This document shows positions 34,609 to 45,212 of a stretch of DNA of 64,000 nt, one piece after another. The notes beneath the pieces were generated by a model, which did no database searches, was not told the DNA's origin, and saw only the letters and a program-made list of their open reading frames with translations. The translations under genes were made by a program, and so were the position numbers. The DNA comes from JL08 sp963765555 (GTDB lineage: Bacteria > Pseudomonadota > Alphaproteobacteria > Rhodobacterales > Rhodobacteraceae), in contig CAVXWX010000004.1 in assembly GCA_963765555.1 (NCBI GenBank), positions 310,001-374,000 on the forward strand. Reading direction: 5' to 3'. Every line of letters begins with the position of its first letter. Positions within the stretch are counted from its first letter, which is position 1.

Positions 34609-37542
34609 GGGTTGATGGCAAAGGCCTGATCGACCGGTCCAAACCGGTTTCGTTTTCATTTGATGGCAAGACCTATTCCGGCTTTGCGGGGGATACGCTG
34701 GCGTCGGCGTTGTTGGCCAATGATATCACGCTGGTGGCGCGTTCGTTCAAATACCACCGCCCGCGCGGGATTTTGACGGCTGGTAGCGAAGAACCCAATG
34801 CGCTGATGACCATCGGCACAGGGGCAGCGCGCGAGCCGAATGTGCGCGCCACGGTGCAGGAAATTTATCCGGGTCTTGAGGCGCGCAGCCAGAACAACTG
34901 GCCGTCGCTGGAGTTCGACCTGATGAGCGTCAACGATCTGGCGGCGCCGTTTCTGGGCGCCGGTTTTTATTACAAGACCTTCATGTGGCCCCGTGCGTTC
35001 TGGGAAAAGCTCTATGAACCGGTGATCCGGCGCGCGGCGGGGCTGGGGGCGCTCTCGGGCGAGAACAACCCGGACAAATATGAACGGGCCTATGCATTCT
35101 GCGATCTGTTGGTGATCGGCGCGGGGCCGACCGGCCTGATGGCGGCTTTGGTCGCTGCGCGGGCCGGGGCGGATGTTATTCTGGCGGACGAAGACGCGCG
35201 CATGGGCGGGCGGTTGAATGCGGAAACCTACGCGGTTGACGGCATGGCCGGGCCGGACTGGGTGACAAGAGGTTTTGGCGGAACTGGCGGGGATGGACAA
35301 TGTGCGCCTGATGCCGCGCACGACGGTCACAGGGGCCTATGATCAGGGGACATATGCCGCGCTGGAACGTGTGAGCCATCACGTTGCCAACCGCGCGCCG
35401 GGCGCGCCGCTGGAAACCTTCTGGCGGATTGCCGCGAAACAGTCTGTTCTGGCGGCCGGTGCGCTGGAACGCCCCGTCGCGTTCCAGAACAACGACCGTC
35501 CCGGCATCATGACGGCGGGGGCGGTGCGTGCCTATCTGAACCGTTGGGGGGTTAGCCCGGGCCGGTCTGTCACCGTGTTTGGTAACAATGACGATGCGCA
35601 TCGCACGGCACAGGATCTGGTGGCGGCGGGTGTGCATGTGGCGGCCCTGATCGACAGCCGCGCGGATGTGGCGCGGACGGGGGATTATCCCGTTTACGCC
35701 GGGGCGCTGGTGTGCGGATCGGGCGGACGCAAGGCGCTGGAAAGCATCACGGTGCGCACCGCGCGCGGTGAGGAAAAGATCACCACCGATTGTCTGGCGA
35801 TGTCGGGCGGGTGGAACCCGTCGGTGCATCTGACCTGCCATATGAACGGGCGGCCCACATGGCGCGAGGATATTGCCGCCTTTGTGCCCACGCCGGGTGC
35901 GATCCCCGGTATGGTGACGGCGGGGGCCTGTAACGGTGATTTTTCAACGGCGGCCTGTCTGGCGGCGGGTGTTGAAGCGGCGCAATCCGCGTTGAAAGCG
36001 CTGGGTTTGAAAGCTGCGAAAACGGAAGCTCCGGTAGCCGATGACACACCCTATGCGCTGTCGCCGCTTTGGGCGGTTGAGGGCAAAGGGCGGGCTTGGC
36101 TGGATTTCCAGAACGATGTGAGCGTGAAGGACGTGAAACAGGCCGCAACCGAGAATTTCCGGTCGGTCGAGCATATGAAACGCTATACCACGCAAGGGAT
36201 GGCGACGGATCAGGGCAAGAATTCCAACGTGGCCGCATTGGCGGTGCTGGCGGATGCCACGGGGCGCGGTATTCCGCGAGACCGGTACAACCACGTTCCG
36301 CCCGCCCTATGCGCCCGTGGCCATCGCGGCGATGGGGGCCGGGGCGCAGGGCAAAGGGTTCGCGCCGCAGCGTTTTACCACCAGCCACGCGGCCAGCATT
36401 GAACGCGGCGCGCCGATGATCGAGGTCGGGATGTGGTATCGGCCCAGCTATTTTCCGACGCAGGGGGAAACCACGTGGCGTCAGTCTTGTGACCGCGAGG
36501 TGAACGCGGTGCGCGAGGCCGTCGGGGTGTGTGATGTGTCAACGCTGGGCAAGATCGACATTCAGGGGCCGGATGCGCGCCGCGTTTCTGGATTTCGTTT
36601 ACACCAACATGTTTTCAACGCTGAAGGTCGGGCGCACGCGATACGGCTTGATGCTGCGCGAAGACGGGTATGTGATGGATGACGGCACGACGGCACGGAT
36701 GGGCGAACATCATTATGTGATGACGACCACCACCGCCGCCGCGGGACAGGTGATGCGGCATCTGGATTTCGTGCATCAGGCGCTGTGCCCTGATCTGGAC
36801 GTGTCGTTTATTTCGGTCACCGAACAATGGGCGCAGTTCGCCATCGCCGGTCCCAAATCGCGGGCGTTACTGAACGACATGCTGGATGAGGCCATCACCG
36901 ATGACAACTGGCCGTTCATGGCGTGCGGGCCTGTCACCCTGTCCGGTGTTCAGGGCGCGGTTGTTCCGAATTTCGTTTTCCGGAGAGCACGCCTATGAAC
37001 TGGCGGTTCCGGCGCGCTTTGGCGACAGCCTGTTCCGGTTGCTGGTCGCGCGGGCCGAGGCGCTGGGCGGATGTGCCTACGGGATGGAGGCGCTGAATGT
37101 CTTGCGGATCGAAAAGGGGTTCATCACCCACGCTGAAATCCACGGACGCACCACCGCGTTTGATATCGGGATGGAGCGGATGGTGTCCGCGAAAAAGGAT
37201 TGTATCGGCAAAACCATGTCGCAGCGCGATGGCCTGACCGAAGACAGCCGCGAACGGTTGGTTGGCTTGAAACCGGTGGGGGCGGTCAAACAACTGACGG
37301 CCGGGGCGCATCTGTTCAACGAAACAGACGACGCGGTGCGGGTGAATGATCAGGGCTATATCACGTCTGTGGCGTTTTCACCGACATTACAGTCCTATCT
37401 TGGGCTGGGATTTCTGAAAAACGGGCCGGACCGGCACGGAGAGATCGTGCGTATGGTCGACCATCTGCGCGGCATCGAAACCCTGTGTGAGGTGTGCCAC
37501 CCAGTGTTTTTTGATCCTGAAGGAGGCAAAGTGCGTGGCTAA
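34605..37542 (+). CDS. soxA: Sarcosine oxidase subunit alpha (frame broken at four places)
   Basis: The gene spans 2,938 bases; with four single extra bases removed (near 35266, 36277, 36577 and 36957) it gives about 977 aa, the normal length for SoxA. The N-terminal domain (about 1-100) is a ferredoxin-like fold; a FAD/NAD Rossmann motif LVIGAGPTGLMAALVAARAG follows near residue 168; the C-terminal ~390 residues are a T-protein (GCV_T) aminomethyltransferase with FRISFSGEHAYELAVP, which moves the methyl-derived carbon to THF. Each junction rejoins a family sequence, for example IPETGTTTFRPPY at 36277. Four breaks in one otherwise well preserved gene suggest sequence errors rather than decay. 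The start overlaps soxD; the end overlaps soxG by 8 bp. Confidence 0.9.
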
Positions 37543-38080
37543 ACTGATGGCGAAAAGCCCCGCAGGCGGAATGGCCCCGATCAAGATCGGAACGGTCGAA
37601 CTGAACGAAGTGGATGCGGGGCATCTGACATCGTTTTCACCCTATAAAGGGCAGGGCAAGGCGTTTTCGGAGGCGTTGAAGGCGGCGCACGGGGCGGCCA
37701 TGCCTGGCCCCAACCGCGCCACGGGCAAGGACGGCGCGCGGGTGATCTGGTTCGGCGCCAGCCATGTTTTGCTGGTCGGGCCGGCACCTGATGTGAAGCT
37801 GGCCAAACTGGCGGCCATGACCGATCAATCGGATGCGTGGACCGTGATGCAATTGAAGGGGCAAGGCGCGGCCGATGTGCTGGCGCGGCTGGTGCCGGTT
37901 GATCTGCGGGCGCAACATTTCAAACGTGGCCATACAGCGCGCACCGATCTGATGCATATGTCGGCATCGATCACATGCACGGGTGTTGATACGCTGCTGA
38001 TCATGGTGTTCCGGTCGATGGCGCAAACGTTGGTTCACGATCTGAAAACCGCTATGGAAGGCGTGGCTGCACGCGGGTAG
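37535..38080 (+). CDS. soxG: Sarcosine oxidase subunit gamma
   Basis: 181 aa from a GTG at 37535, with AGGAGG at 37521-37526 eight bases upstream; this start overlaps the soxA stop by 8 bp. The sequence shows the family pattern of a diverged GcvT-like fold: the VIWFGASHVLLVG segment and AWTVMQLKGQGAADVLARLVPVDL in two parts. The gamma subunit completes the heterotetramer and supports the alpha subunit. It is the last of the four sox genes. No terminator of note follows before the next gene. Confidence 0.92.
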   Translation: MAKLMAKSPAGGMAPIKIGTVELNEVDAGHLTSFSPYKGQGKAFSEALKAAHGAAMPGPNRATGKDGARVIWFGASHVLLVGPAPDVKLAKLAAMTDQSDAWTVMQLKGQGAADVLARLVPVDLRAQHFKRGHTARTDLMHMSASITCTGVDTLLIMVFRSMAQTLVHDLKTAMEGVAARG

Positions 38081-38115
38081 GTTGGGGCACTTGCACCTGA
38101 TTCCGGAGATTGCCG

Positions 38116-38427
38116 ATGACCCGCCTGAAACTACTGCCTTTCGCCCTGTCCCTGTCGTTGTTGGCGACGGGCGCATTTGCCCAAAGCGAAAAGGAACTTG
38201 ATTGCGGCTATCAGGCAGATGTCGCCGGTGCGGTGCAGCAGGCGCGGCTGGATGGTGTGTCTGAGCGCAAGGTTCGCAAAGCGATCGAAGACACAAATCC
38301 GGCATGGCCGGATCGTTACAGCAACGCCATTCCGGTGTTTGCGGCGCAAATCTACCAGATCAAGAAACGCGACCTGCGCAAGATCGATCTGCGCGCAGAG
38401 TGGCTGGGCACCTGTATGAACAACTAG
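38116..38427 (+). CDS. Small secreted protein of unknown function
   Basis: About 103 aa from the ATG at 38116. A signal peptide (LLPFALSLSLLATGAFA) ends near residue 22 with an AFA-Q cleavage site. The mature part has two Cys, one near the start (ELDCGYQ) and one near the end (WLGTCMNN), that may form a disulfide, and a charged helix RKVRKAIEDTNPAWPDRY. I do not recognise the family. It lies between soxG (35 bp) and dnaG (40 bp) and may be transcribed with dnaG. Confidence 0.7.
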   Translation: MTRLKLLPFALSLSLLATGAFAQSEKELDCGYQADVAGAVQQARLDGVSERKVRKAIEDTNPAWPDRYSNAIPVFAAQIYQIKKRDLRKIDLRAEWLGTCMNN

Positions 38428-38467
38428 GGGTGTCGCCATCGGTGACGCATCTATGGTATGAAACAGC

Positions 38468-40426
38468 ATGAGCCTTCCCGCCGGATTTCTTGATGAATTG
38501 CGCAGCCGCGCCAGCCTAAGTCAGGTTGTCGGGCGCAAGGTGATGTGGGATGCGCGCAAATCCAACACCGCCAAGGGCGATATGTGGGCGCCATGCCCGT
38601 TTCATCAGGAAAAATCCGCCAGCTTTCATGTCGATGACCGCAAAGGGTTTTATTATTGCTTTGGCTGTCATGCCAAAGGCGATGCCATTTCTTTTGTGCG
38701 GGAAACCGAAAATGTCGGCTTCATGGAAGCGGTCGAGATTCTGGCGCGCGAAGCGGGGATGACGATGCCTGCGCGCGATCCAAAAGCGCAGGAAAAATCG
38801 GATCATCGCACGGTACTGGCCGACGTGATGGAGCAGGCGGTGCAGTTTTACCGGTTGCAACTGAAAACCGGTGCCGCGACCGAGGCGCGCGCCTATCTGG
38901 AACGGCGCGGGCTGGCGCAGGACGTGCAGGACCGGTTTGAAATCGGGTTTGCACCGGACGGGTGGCAGGCGCTGTGGGATCATCTGACCGGCAAGGGGGT
39001 CGCCCCTGATCTGATTTTGGGCGCAGGTCTGGCCAAGCCGCCAACCAAGGGCAGCAAGCCCTATGATGCGTTTCGGGGCAGGATCATGTTTCCGATCCGC
39101 GATCCGCGCGGGCGCTGCATTGCATTTGGCGGGCGGGCGATGGACCCGGACAACAATGCCAAATACCTGAATTCGCCGGAAACCGATTTGTTTGACAAGG
39201 GGCGCAGCCTGTACAATCACGGCCCCGCGCGCGAGGCGGCAGGCAAAGGTGCGCCGCTGATCGTCGCCGAAGGGTATATGGACGTGATCGCGCTGGCGAC
39301 CGGCGGGTTTCGAGGCCTGTGTCGCGCCATTGGGTACGGCGATCACCGAAACCCAATTGCAATTGCTGTGGCGGATTGCGCCGGAACCGATCATCGCACT
39401 GGATGGGGATACTGCGGGTCTGCGCGCGGCGATGCGGCTGATCGATCTGGCGCTGCCGCTTGCTGGAAGCGGGTCAATCGCTGCGCTTTGCCATTATGCC
39501 CGACGGGCAGGACCCCGATGATCTGATCCGCGCGCAGGGGTCTGCTGCAGTTCAGAAACTGATCGATAACGCGATGCCGATGGTGCAATTGTTGTGGCAG
39601 CGCGAAACTGAAAACGGCAATTTTGACAGCCCGGAACGCAAGGCCGCACTGGACAAGGCGTTGCGCGACAAGATCAAGCTGATCCGCGATCCGTCCATTC
39701 GCAGCCATTATGGGCAGGCGATCAAGGACTTGCGCTGGCAGTTGTTCCGACCCAAACGCACGCCCCAACGCAGCACTGGCGCGCGCGTGAACGGAAAATG
39801 GCAGGCTGCCCCCGAACCCGCGACGCCGACAGCCAAGGCATCAATGCTTGTGGCGGCAGGGGACGGCGTTGAGACACAGTTGCACGAAACGATTGTTCTG
39901 GCCACATGCCTGTGCACGCCGCAGATCATCCCTGAATTCGAAGCCGGACTGGAAAAGCTTGAATGTCGCGATGCGCAATTGCGCCGCTTGCGGGACGTGT
40001 TGCTGCGGAACGCCGATCTTGAGCCAGAGGTGTTTGAACAGAGAAATTCGCACCGAAATGGGGGCCGAGGCCCTTGAAAACCTGCTGTCGGCGCGCCATG
40101 TCGCCATAATGCCGTGTATTCGCAATCGGGGTGATGCCGATCTTGCACGTATGACCGTGGCCGAGGCGTTGGCAAAGCTGGAGGCGCACAAAGGGTTGCT
40201 GGCGGAAATTCAAGATGCCGCAGAAGACCTGTCCGGCGTAGCCGACGAAGCTTTGACGTGGCGGTTGAAGCAAGCAGCACAGACCAAAAACAACGCTGAA
40301 CGAAGCGAGCACGAAGACACGACCGAATATGAAACGGGCCCGAACGGGGCCCTGATGAACCGGACCGAGCGGAGTGCCTTTGATGCACTCATGGAGAAAA
40401 TTTCATTCGCCAAACCCGGACGTTGA
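38468..40426 (+). CDS. dnaG: DNA primase DnaG (frame broken at three places)
   Basis: The gene encodes about 651 aa once three single extra bases are removed, near 39310 (GGGTTT for GGGTT), 39461 and 40042. It opens MSLPAGFLDELRSRASLSQV, with the CHC2 zinc finger CPFHQEKSASFH and CFGCHAKGD near residues 41-65. The TOPRIM core includes IVAEGYMDVIALATGG near 265, and repair gives FEACVAPLGTAITETQ next, then LALDGDTAG-like IALDGDTAGLRAA. The C-terminal helicase-binding region is present. DnaG makes the RNA primers for replication and is essential, so the breaks are most likely sequence errors. It precedes rpoD, the usual macromolecular-synthesis order. Confidence 0.92.
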
Positions 40427-40538
40427 GGCGTTTTGGTAGGGAATGTCTAAAGAAAACAGGGTAAACGGGTGAACAAATCATCTAAAATTAGGTGATTCGG
40501 AGAATTCGAATCACCGGAGCCCCTCGCAGGAGTACCAC

Positions 40539-42519
40539 ATGGCCGCCAAAGATAACGACGACCGTAAACCTGACGACCAAGACGCCGAAGTTTCCCTGGA
40601 TATGAGCCAGGCCGCCGTCAAAAAGATGATCGGCGACGCACGTGAACGCGGCTATATCACCTACGACCAGCTTAATCAGGTTTTGCCCCCTGATCAGGTC
40701 AGTTCCGAACAAATCGAAGACGTGATGTCGATGCTGTCCGAAATGGGCATCAACATCATCGAGGATGAAGAGGCCGAGGAAGAAGAGGCCAAAGGATCCA
40801 CCGATCTGGCCACAACAGACAGCGCGCGCGAAGTGACGCTGGCGGCATCCGACGGCAGAAAAACTGGACCGCACGGATGATCCGGTGCGTATGTATCTGC
40901 GCGAAATGGGGTCGGTCGAATTGCTGAGCCGTGAAGGCGAAATTGCGATCGCCAAGCGGATCGAAGCCGGACGCAACACCATGATCCTTGGGCTGTGTGA
41001 AAGCCCGCTGACGTTTCAGGCGATCACCATCTGGCGCGACGAATTGCTGTCAGAAGACATTTTGCTGCGCGATGTGATCGATCTGGAAACCACGTTCGGA
41101 AACCAGCTGGACGACGAAGAAGCCGTTGCGCCAGTGGTTGATACATCGGCGGTCAGTGCCGACAAGAAAGAAGACAGTGGCGAAGAACTGGATGCGGATG
41201 GCAACCCGATTGCCAGCGACGACGATGATGACGACGACGAACAGGCCAATATGTCACTGGCCGCAATGGAAGCGGCATTGAAGCCACAGGTTCTGGAAAC
41301 GCTGGACCGTATCGCGCTGGATTATGTGAAACTGTCCGAAATGCAGGACAGCCGGATTTCCGCCACCTTGAACGAAGACGGATCGTTCAGCGATAGTGCC
41401 GAGGATACCTATCAGAAACTGCGGGCCGAAATTGTTTTGCTGGTGAACGAACTGCACCTGCACAACAACCGGATCGAGGCGTTGATCGACCAGTTGTACG
41501 GTATCAACCGCCGCATCATGTCGATTGACAGTTCGATGGTGAAGCTTGCGGATCAGGCGCGGATCAACCGTCGTGAATTCGTGGACGAATACCGTGGCCG
41601 CGAGCTTGACCCGAACTGGCTTTCGGAAATGGCTGAAAAGCCGGGCCGTGGCTGGCAGATGTTCATCGAACGCTCGACCGACAAGGTTGAAGAACTGCGC
41701 GCCGAAATGGCACAGGTCGGCCAGTATGTCGGTCTGGATATTCCCGAATTCCGCCGGATCGTCCAACAGGTTCAGAAGGGCGAAAAAGAGGCGCGTCAGG
41801 CCAAAAAGGAAATGGTCGAAGCGAACCTGCGACTGGTGATTTCAATTGCCAAGAAGTACACGAACCGCGGCTTGCAATTCCTTGATCTTATTCAGGAAGG
41901 TAACATCGGCCTGATGAAGGCCGTGGATAAATTCGAATACCGCCGCGGGTATAAATTCTCGACCTATGCAACATGGTGGATCAGGCAGGCGATCACCCGC
42001 TCTATCGCCGATCAGGCCCGCACGATCCGTATTCCGGTCCATATGATCGAGACGATCAACAAACTGGTGCGTACAGGTCGCCAGATGCTGCATGAAATCG
42101 GTCGCGAACCGACGCCGGAAGAGCTGGCCGAAAAGCTGCAAATGCCGCTTGAGAAGGTGCGCAAGGTGATGAAAATCGCCAAAGAGCCGATCAGCCTTGA
42201 AACCCCGATTGGTGACGAGGAAGACAGCCAGTTGGGCGACTTCATCGAAGACAAGAACGCCGTTTTGCCACTGGACAGCGCCATTCAGGAAAACCTGAAA
42301 GAGACCACTACACGGGTTCTGGCCAGCCTGACACCACGCGAAGAACGCGTGTTGCGCATGCGGTTCGGCATCGGGATGAACACCGATCACACACTGGAAG
42401 AAGTTGGCCAGCAGTTCAGCGTTACGCGTGAACGCATCCGCCAAATCGAGGCCAAAGCGTTGCGTAAACTGAAGCACCCAAGTCGCAGCCGCAAGTTGCG
42501 TTCTTTTCTGGATCAGTGA
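40539..42519 (+). CDS. rpoD: RNA polymerase sigma factor RpoD (one frame break)
   Basis: About 659 aa after one extra A near 40857 is removed, which joins VTLAASDGEKLDRTDDPVR and restores sigma region 1.2 (MYLREMGSVELLSREGE). Region 1.1 is in the first ~100 residues. Regions 2 to 4 are intact and include YATWWIRQAITRSIADQART (2.3-2.4) and the region 4.2 helix VGQQFSVTRERIRQIEAKAL. An acidic insert (DDDDDDDEQ) lies between regions 1.2 and 2.1, typical of alphaproteobacterial sigma-70. This is the housekeeping sigma factor, so the break cannot be real in a living cell. A strong terminator follows. Confidence 0.95.
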
Positions 42520-42550
42520 ACAGCGTTCATTTCTGAAGTCTGCAAATTCA

Positions 42551-42583
42551 GGGTCGCACCGAAAGGTGCGGCCCTTTTCGTTT
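42551..42583 (+). terminator. Intrinsic terminator after rpoD
   Basis: GGGTCGCACC (42551-42560), GAAA loop, then GGTGCGGCCC (42565-42574) form a 10-bp stem with one G-T wobble, followed by TTTTCGTTT. It lies about 30 bp after the rpoD stop and separates it from the small secreted protein cluster. Confidence 0.88.
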
Positions 42584-42692
42584 GGCTTTGAATTGCAGTA
42601 AACTTTTCGAGATATGTGTCTGCGCGTGTCTTTCCAGGCGCCGACAAAGTGCTATCGTTTAGTTTAAGTTGAACACACGCCGGAGCAATCAA

Positions 42693-43133
42693 TTGCGCAT
42701 CAGCAGAATGAAAAGTTTTTTGGGGTGTTTGTGGTTTGCCGTCATTCCCGCCTTGGGGCACGCAAACCCTTATACGGCTGAAAACTTTTTGAAAGTCTGG
42801 CCGATTGATGCGGTTACGTTTGAAGTGATCGAGGCCAGAGGCGAAGGCGCGCGCGGTTTCTGGTGCGCGGCCGCAAGCTATGCCGAGCGTGAATTGCGGT
42901 TTGATCCGACAAAGCCCATCTATGTCCTGATCCCGAGAGGCCCGAGTGCGACGGTGCCAAACCGGAAAGGCGTGGTATTTACCATCGACAAGGCGCGCCT
43001 GCCGGAAACCGCAGTTGTCAGCCAGTTGGCGTTCGCAACAACACGTACGTCCGGCACCAGCTTTCCATCCTATCTGGCACGCAGTTTCTGCCGCGACCGG
43101 TTTGGCGAGCGGGACCGCTGGGACATCAATTAA
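42693..43133 (+). CDS. Secreted WCAAA-family protein 1 of 4
   Basis: About 146 aa. I choose the TTG at 42693 because GGAG lies seven bases upstream; an ATG at 42708 has no RBS. A signal peptide ends near GHA. The mature part shares a pattern with the next three genes: FEVIEARGEGARGFWCAAA, later RGPSATVPNRKGVVFTID, and a C-terminal SFCRD. The two Cys (in WCAAA and FC) are conserved in all four and could form a disulfide. The mature start NPYTAENFLKVWPID differs most from the others. I do not recognise the family and suggest no function. It is the first gene after the rpoD terminator. Confidence 0.78.
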   Translation: MRISRMKSFLGCLWFAVIPALGHANPYTAENFLKVWPIDAVTFEVIEARGEGARGFWCAAASYAERELRFDPTKPIYVLIPRGPSATVPNRKGVVFTIDKARLPETAVVSQLAFATTRTSGTSFPSYLARSFCRDRFGERDRWDIN

Positions 43134-43160
43134 GCTAATCAAGTTGAAAAGGAAGTTAAC

Positions 43161-43571
43161 ATGAGATTGATCGCGACCCTGACTTGTTTGGCTCTGCTTG
43201 GTGCGATGCCGGCGCAGGCAAATTCTTTTACTGCGGTGAACCGCCTGACCGTCAATCCGGTCAGCGCGAGTGAATTTGAAGTGATCGAAAGCAACGGGGC
43301 CGGTGCGCGGCAAATCTGGTGTGCTGCAGCGGAATACAACGAACGTGTGCTTGGCAATCAGCGCGAGACCGAATTGATCGTCAAAACCAAACGCGGCCCG
43401 AGCATCACGCAGCCGGGGCGCAAAGGCGTGGTGTTTACCAACAATCCGGCCAATGTTTCAGCCCCGATCACCAAATCGGTTTCCGTTTCTGTGAACACTC
43501 CGGGGATGAGCCTGCCTTCGCATCACGCGCGCACGTTTTGTCGGGATACATTTAGTCGCACCCGGCGTTAA
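43161..43571 (+). CDS. Secreted WCAAA-family protein 2 of 4
   Basis: 136 aa from an ATG with AAGGAAG upstream. The signal peptide LTCLALLGAMPAQA ends near residue 20. The mature protein begins NSFTAVNRLTVNPVSASEFE and has IWCAAAEYNERVLG near residue 52, then RGPSITQPGRKGVVFT, and ends with TFCRDTF. Relative to its neighbours it is closest to number 3 in the start and to number 1 at the end. It should be periplasmic or secreted. The gap to the first gene is 27 bp, so the two are probably co-transcribed. The function is unknown. Confidence 0.8.
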   Translation: MRLIATLTCLALLGAMPAQANSFTAVNRLTVNPVSASEFEVIESNGAGARQIWCAAAEYNERVLGNQRETELIVKTKRGPSITQPGRKGVVFTNNPANVSAPITKSVSVSVNTPGMSLPSHHARTFCRDTFSRTRR

Positions 43572-43655
43572 GGTTCAGGTGTGCTTGCACGCAAGCGGCT
43601 TTACCTTGCCCCACCCCGGTTCGACCCCAGCCTATCGCGTAAAAGGAGAATTGCG

Positions 43656-44063
43656 ATGACCAGAACCCTGATGATGTGCGCGGCGCTGATGATTGCGACA
43701 CCGGCATTTGCCAACAGTTTCAAGGCGCAAAACCGGCTGACGGTCAATCCGATCAGCAATTCGGTGTTTGAAGTGGTTGAATCGCGGTCTTTGGGGGCCA
43801 GCGGATCGTGGTGCGCGGCAGCAGATTATGCGACGCGCGTCTTGGGGGCATCTGGAAAGGCAGACCTGTTTCTGAAAACGCCGCGCGGCCCCAGCGTGAC
43901 CAATCCGGGCCGCAAGGGGGTGGCTTATACGCTTGATCCCAATCAGGTCGGCGCCCCCCCGAGCAAGTCAACGTCTGTCAGTACCAAGAATGCAGGCGCG
44001 ACCATGGCTGTTGGGCATGCCCTGGCTTTGTGCAGCCAATCGCTGATCGACATCGGGCCGTAA
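43656..44063 (+). CDS. Secreted WCAAA-family protein 3 of 4
   Basis: 135 aa from the ATG at 43656, which has AAGGAG seven bases upstream; longer in-frame sequence to 43581 is not supported. The signal peptide MMCAALMIATPAFA is followed by NSFKAQNRLTVNPISNSVFE, SWCAAADYATRVLG, RGPSVTNPGRKGVAYT and the C-terminal ALALCSQ. The C-terminal Cys is kept although the surrounding FC is changed to LC. It has the same overall layout as its neighbours and likely arose by tandem duplication. The function is unknown. Confidence 0.8.
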   Translation: MTRTLMMCAALMIATPAFANSFKAQNRLTVNPISNSVFEVVESRSLGASGSWCAAADYATRVLGASGKADLFLKTPRGPSVTNPGRKGVAYTLDPNQVGAPPSKSTSVSTKNAGATMAVGHALALCSQSLIDIGP

Positions 44064-44166
44064 CATCGGGGTGAGGCGCTGATTGTCGGTATCGCGCGGC
44101 CTTGCCACGCGACTGCTTTGCGCCATGTCATCCGCAATACCGACTATGTGTTGTGGAGGATTGAAA

Positions 44167-44571
44167 ATGAAGCCAGTCGTGATGGTCGCGGTGTTTGGAT
44201 GCGGGTTGGCTTCTGCTGCCTGTGCACAAAGTTTCGAATCCGGAACACGTTTGCCGGTTAACCCTGTTTCTGCCACCCAGTTCGAAGTCATCGAGGCGGA
44301 CTCAGCCGGAGGGGCACAAATGTGGTGCGCGGCGGCCACCTATTCGAACGACGTGTTGGGGCGATACGAAAAAACGGATATCAGCGTTCTGTCCCCCCGA
44401 GGGCCAAGTGTGACCGCTACGGGGCGAAATGGCGTTGTTTTCACCATAGATCAGGCCAGTTTGGATGTGGCGCCAAGTACGGCCTATTCCGCAACAATCA
44501 ATCGTGCGGGCGTCACCTTTGCGGTGTCGATGGCCCTGACATTTTGCGATGATGAAGGCGAAGTAAACTGA
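44167..44571 (+). CDS. Secreted WCAAA-family protein 4 of 4
   Basis: 134 aa from the ATG at 44167, preceded by GGAGG. The signal peptide VFGCGLASAACAQ ends at ACA-Q. The mature part has LPVNPVSATQFEVIEADSAG, MWCAAATYSNDVLG, RGPSVTATGRNGVVFTID and ends LTFCDDEGEVN. It keeps both conserved Cys and the RGPS motif but lacks the PGRKG Lys (TGRNG). The gap from gene 3 is about 103 bp, larger than between the others, so it might have its own promoter. The function is unknown. Confidence 0.8.
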   Translation: MKPVVMVAVFGCGLASAACAQSFESGTRLPVNPVSATQFEVIEADSAGGAQMWCAAATYSNDVLGRYEKTDISVLSPRGPSVTATGRNGVVFTIDQASLDVAPSTAYSATINRAGVTFAVSMALTFCDDEGEVN

Positions 44572-44741
44572 CCTGTCACCCCGATGGCGCGTAACTGTGC
44601 CAAATATCCCCCAGACGGGATCGCCTATGTTGCGGCCCTATTTCTGCCCTACCCAAAGTGTAGCGGGTGCCCTATAGTTGTGGATAAGTGGGCGACCAGC
44701 CCCACAAAGAGGCGGAAAACGACAATAAAAGGGGGACGGCG

Positions 44742-45212
44742 ATGCGCTGCCCGTTTTGCGGAAATATCGACACTCAAGTAAAAGACAGCCGACCAGCCGA
44801 AGATCATGTTTCGATCCGACGCCGGCGGTTTTGCCCGGCCTGTGGTGGCCGTTTTACAACTTATGAACGCGTGCAACTGCGCGATCTTGTGGTCATCAAG
44901 ACCAGCGGCAAGCGCGAAGACTTTGACCGGGACAAACTGGAACGTTCGATCCGCATTTCGATGCAGAAACGCCCGATTGATCCCGAACGTATCGACCAGA
45001 TGATTTCAGGCATTGTGCGGCGTTTGGAAAGCATGGGTGAAACCGATATCGGATCGAAACAGATCGGCGAGATCGTGATGGAGGCACTGGCACGGATCGA
45101 TACCGTCGCCTATGTGCGTTTTGCTTCGGTTTACAAGAATTTCCAGGCGGCTGACGATTTTGATAAATTTGTCAGTGAATTGCGCCCGGACGTGCCCCCA
45201 GAAGAAGCGTGA
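44742..45212 (+). CDS. nrdR: Transcriptional repressor NrdR
   Basis: 156 aa from the ATG at 44742. The N-terminal zinc ribbon has CPFCG and CPACGGRFTTYER, and an ATP-cone follows (VIKTSGKREDFDRDKLERSI from ~47). NrdR binds ATP/dATP and represses ribonucleotide reductase genes. The GTGA overlap couples it to ribD, an arrangement well known in proteobacteria, where nrdR heads the rib-nusB operon. An RBS-like GGGGGA lies upstream. The frame is complete. Confidence 0.95.
   Translation: MRCPFCGNIDTQVKDSRPAEDHVSIRRRRFCPACGGRFTTYERVQLRDLVVIKTSGKREDFDRDKLERSIRISMQKRPIDPERIDQMISGIVRRLESMGETDIGSKQIGEIVMEALARIDTVAYVRFASVYKNFQAADDFDKFVSELRPDVPPEEA

Noticed and set aside
34605..42519. soxA, dnaG and rpoD as true pseudogenes
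   Set aside because: Essential genes in the same stretch have the same kind of single-base insertion, and the rest of each protein is well preserved; error is the simpler explanation.
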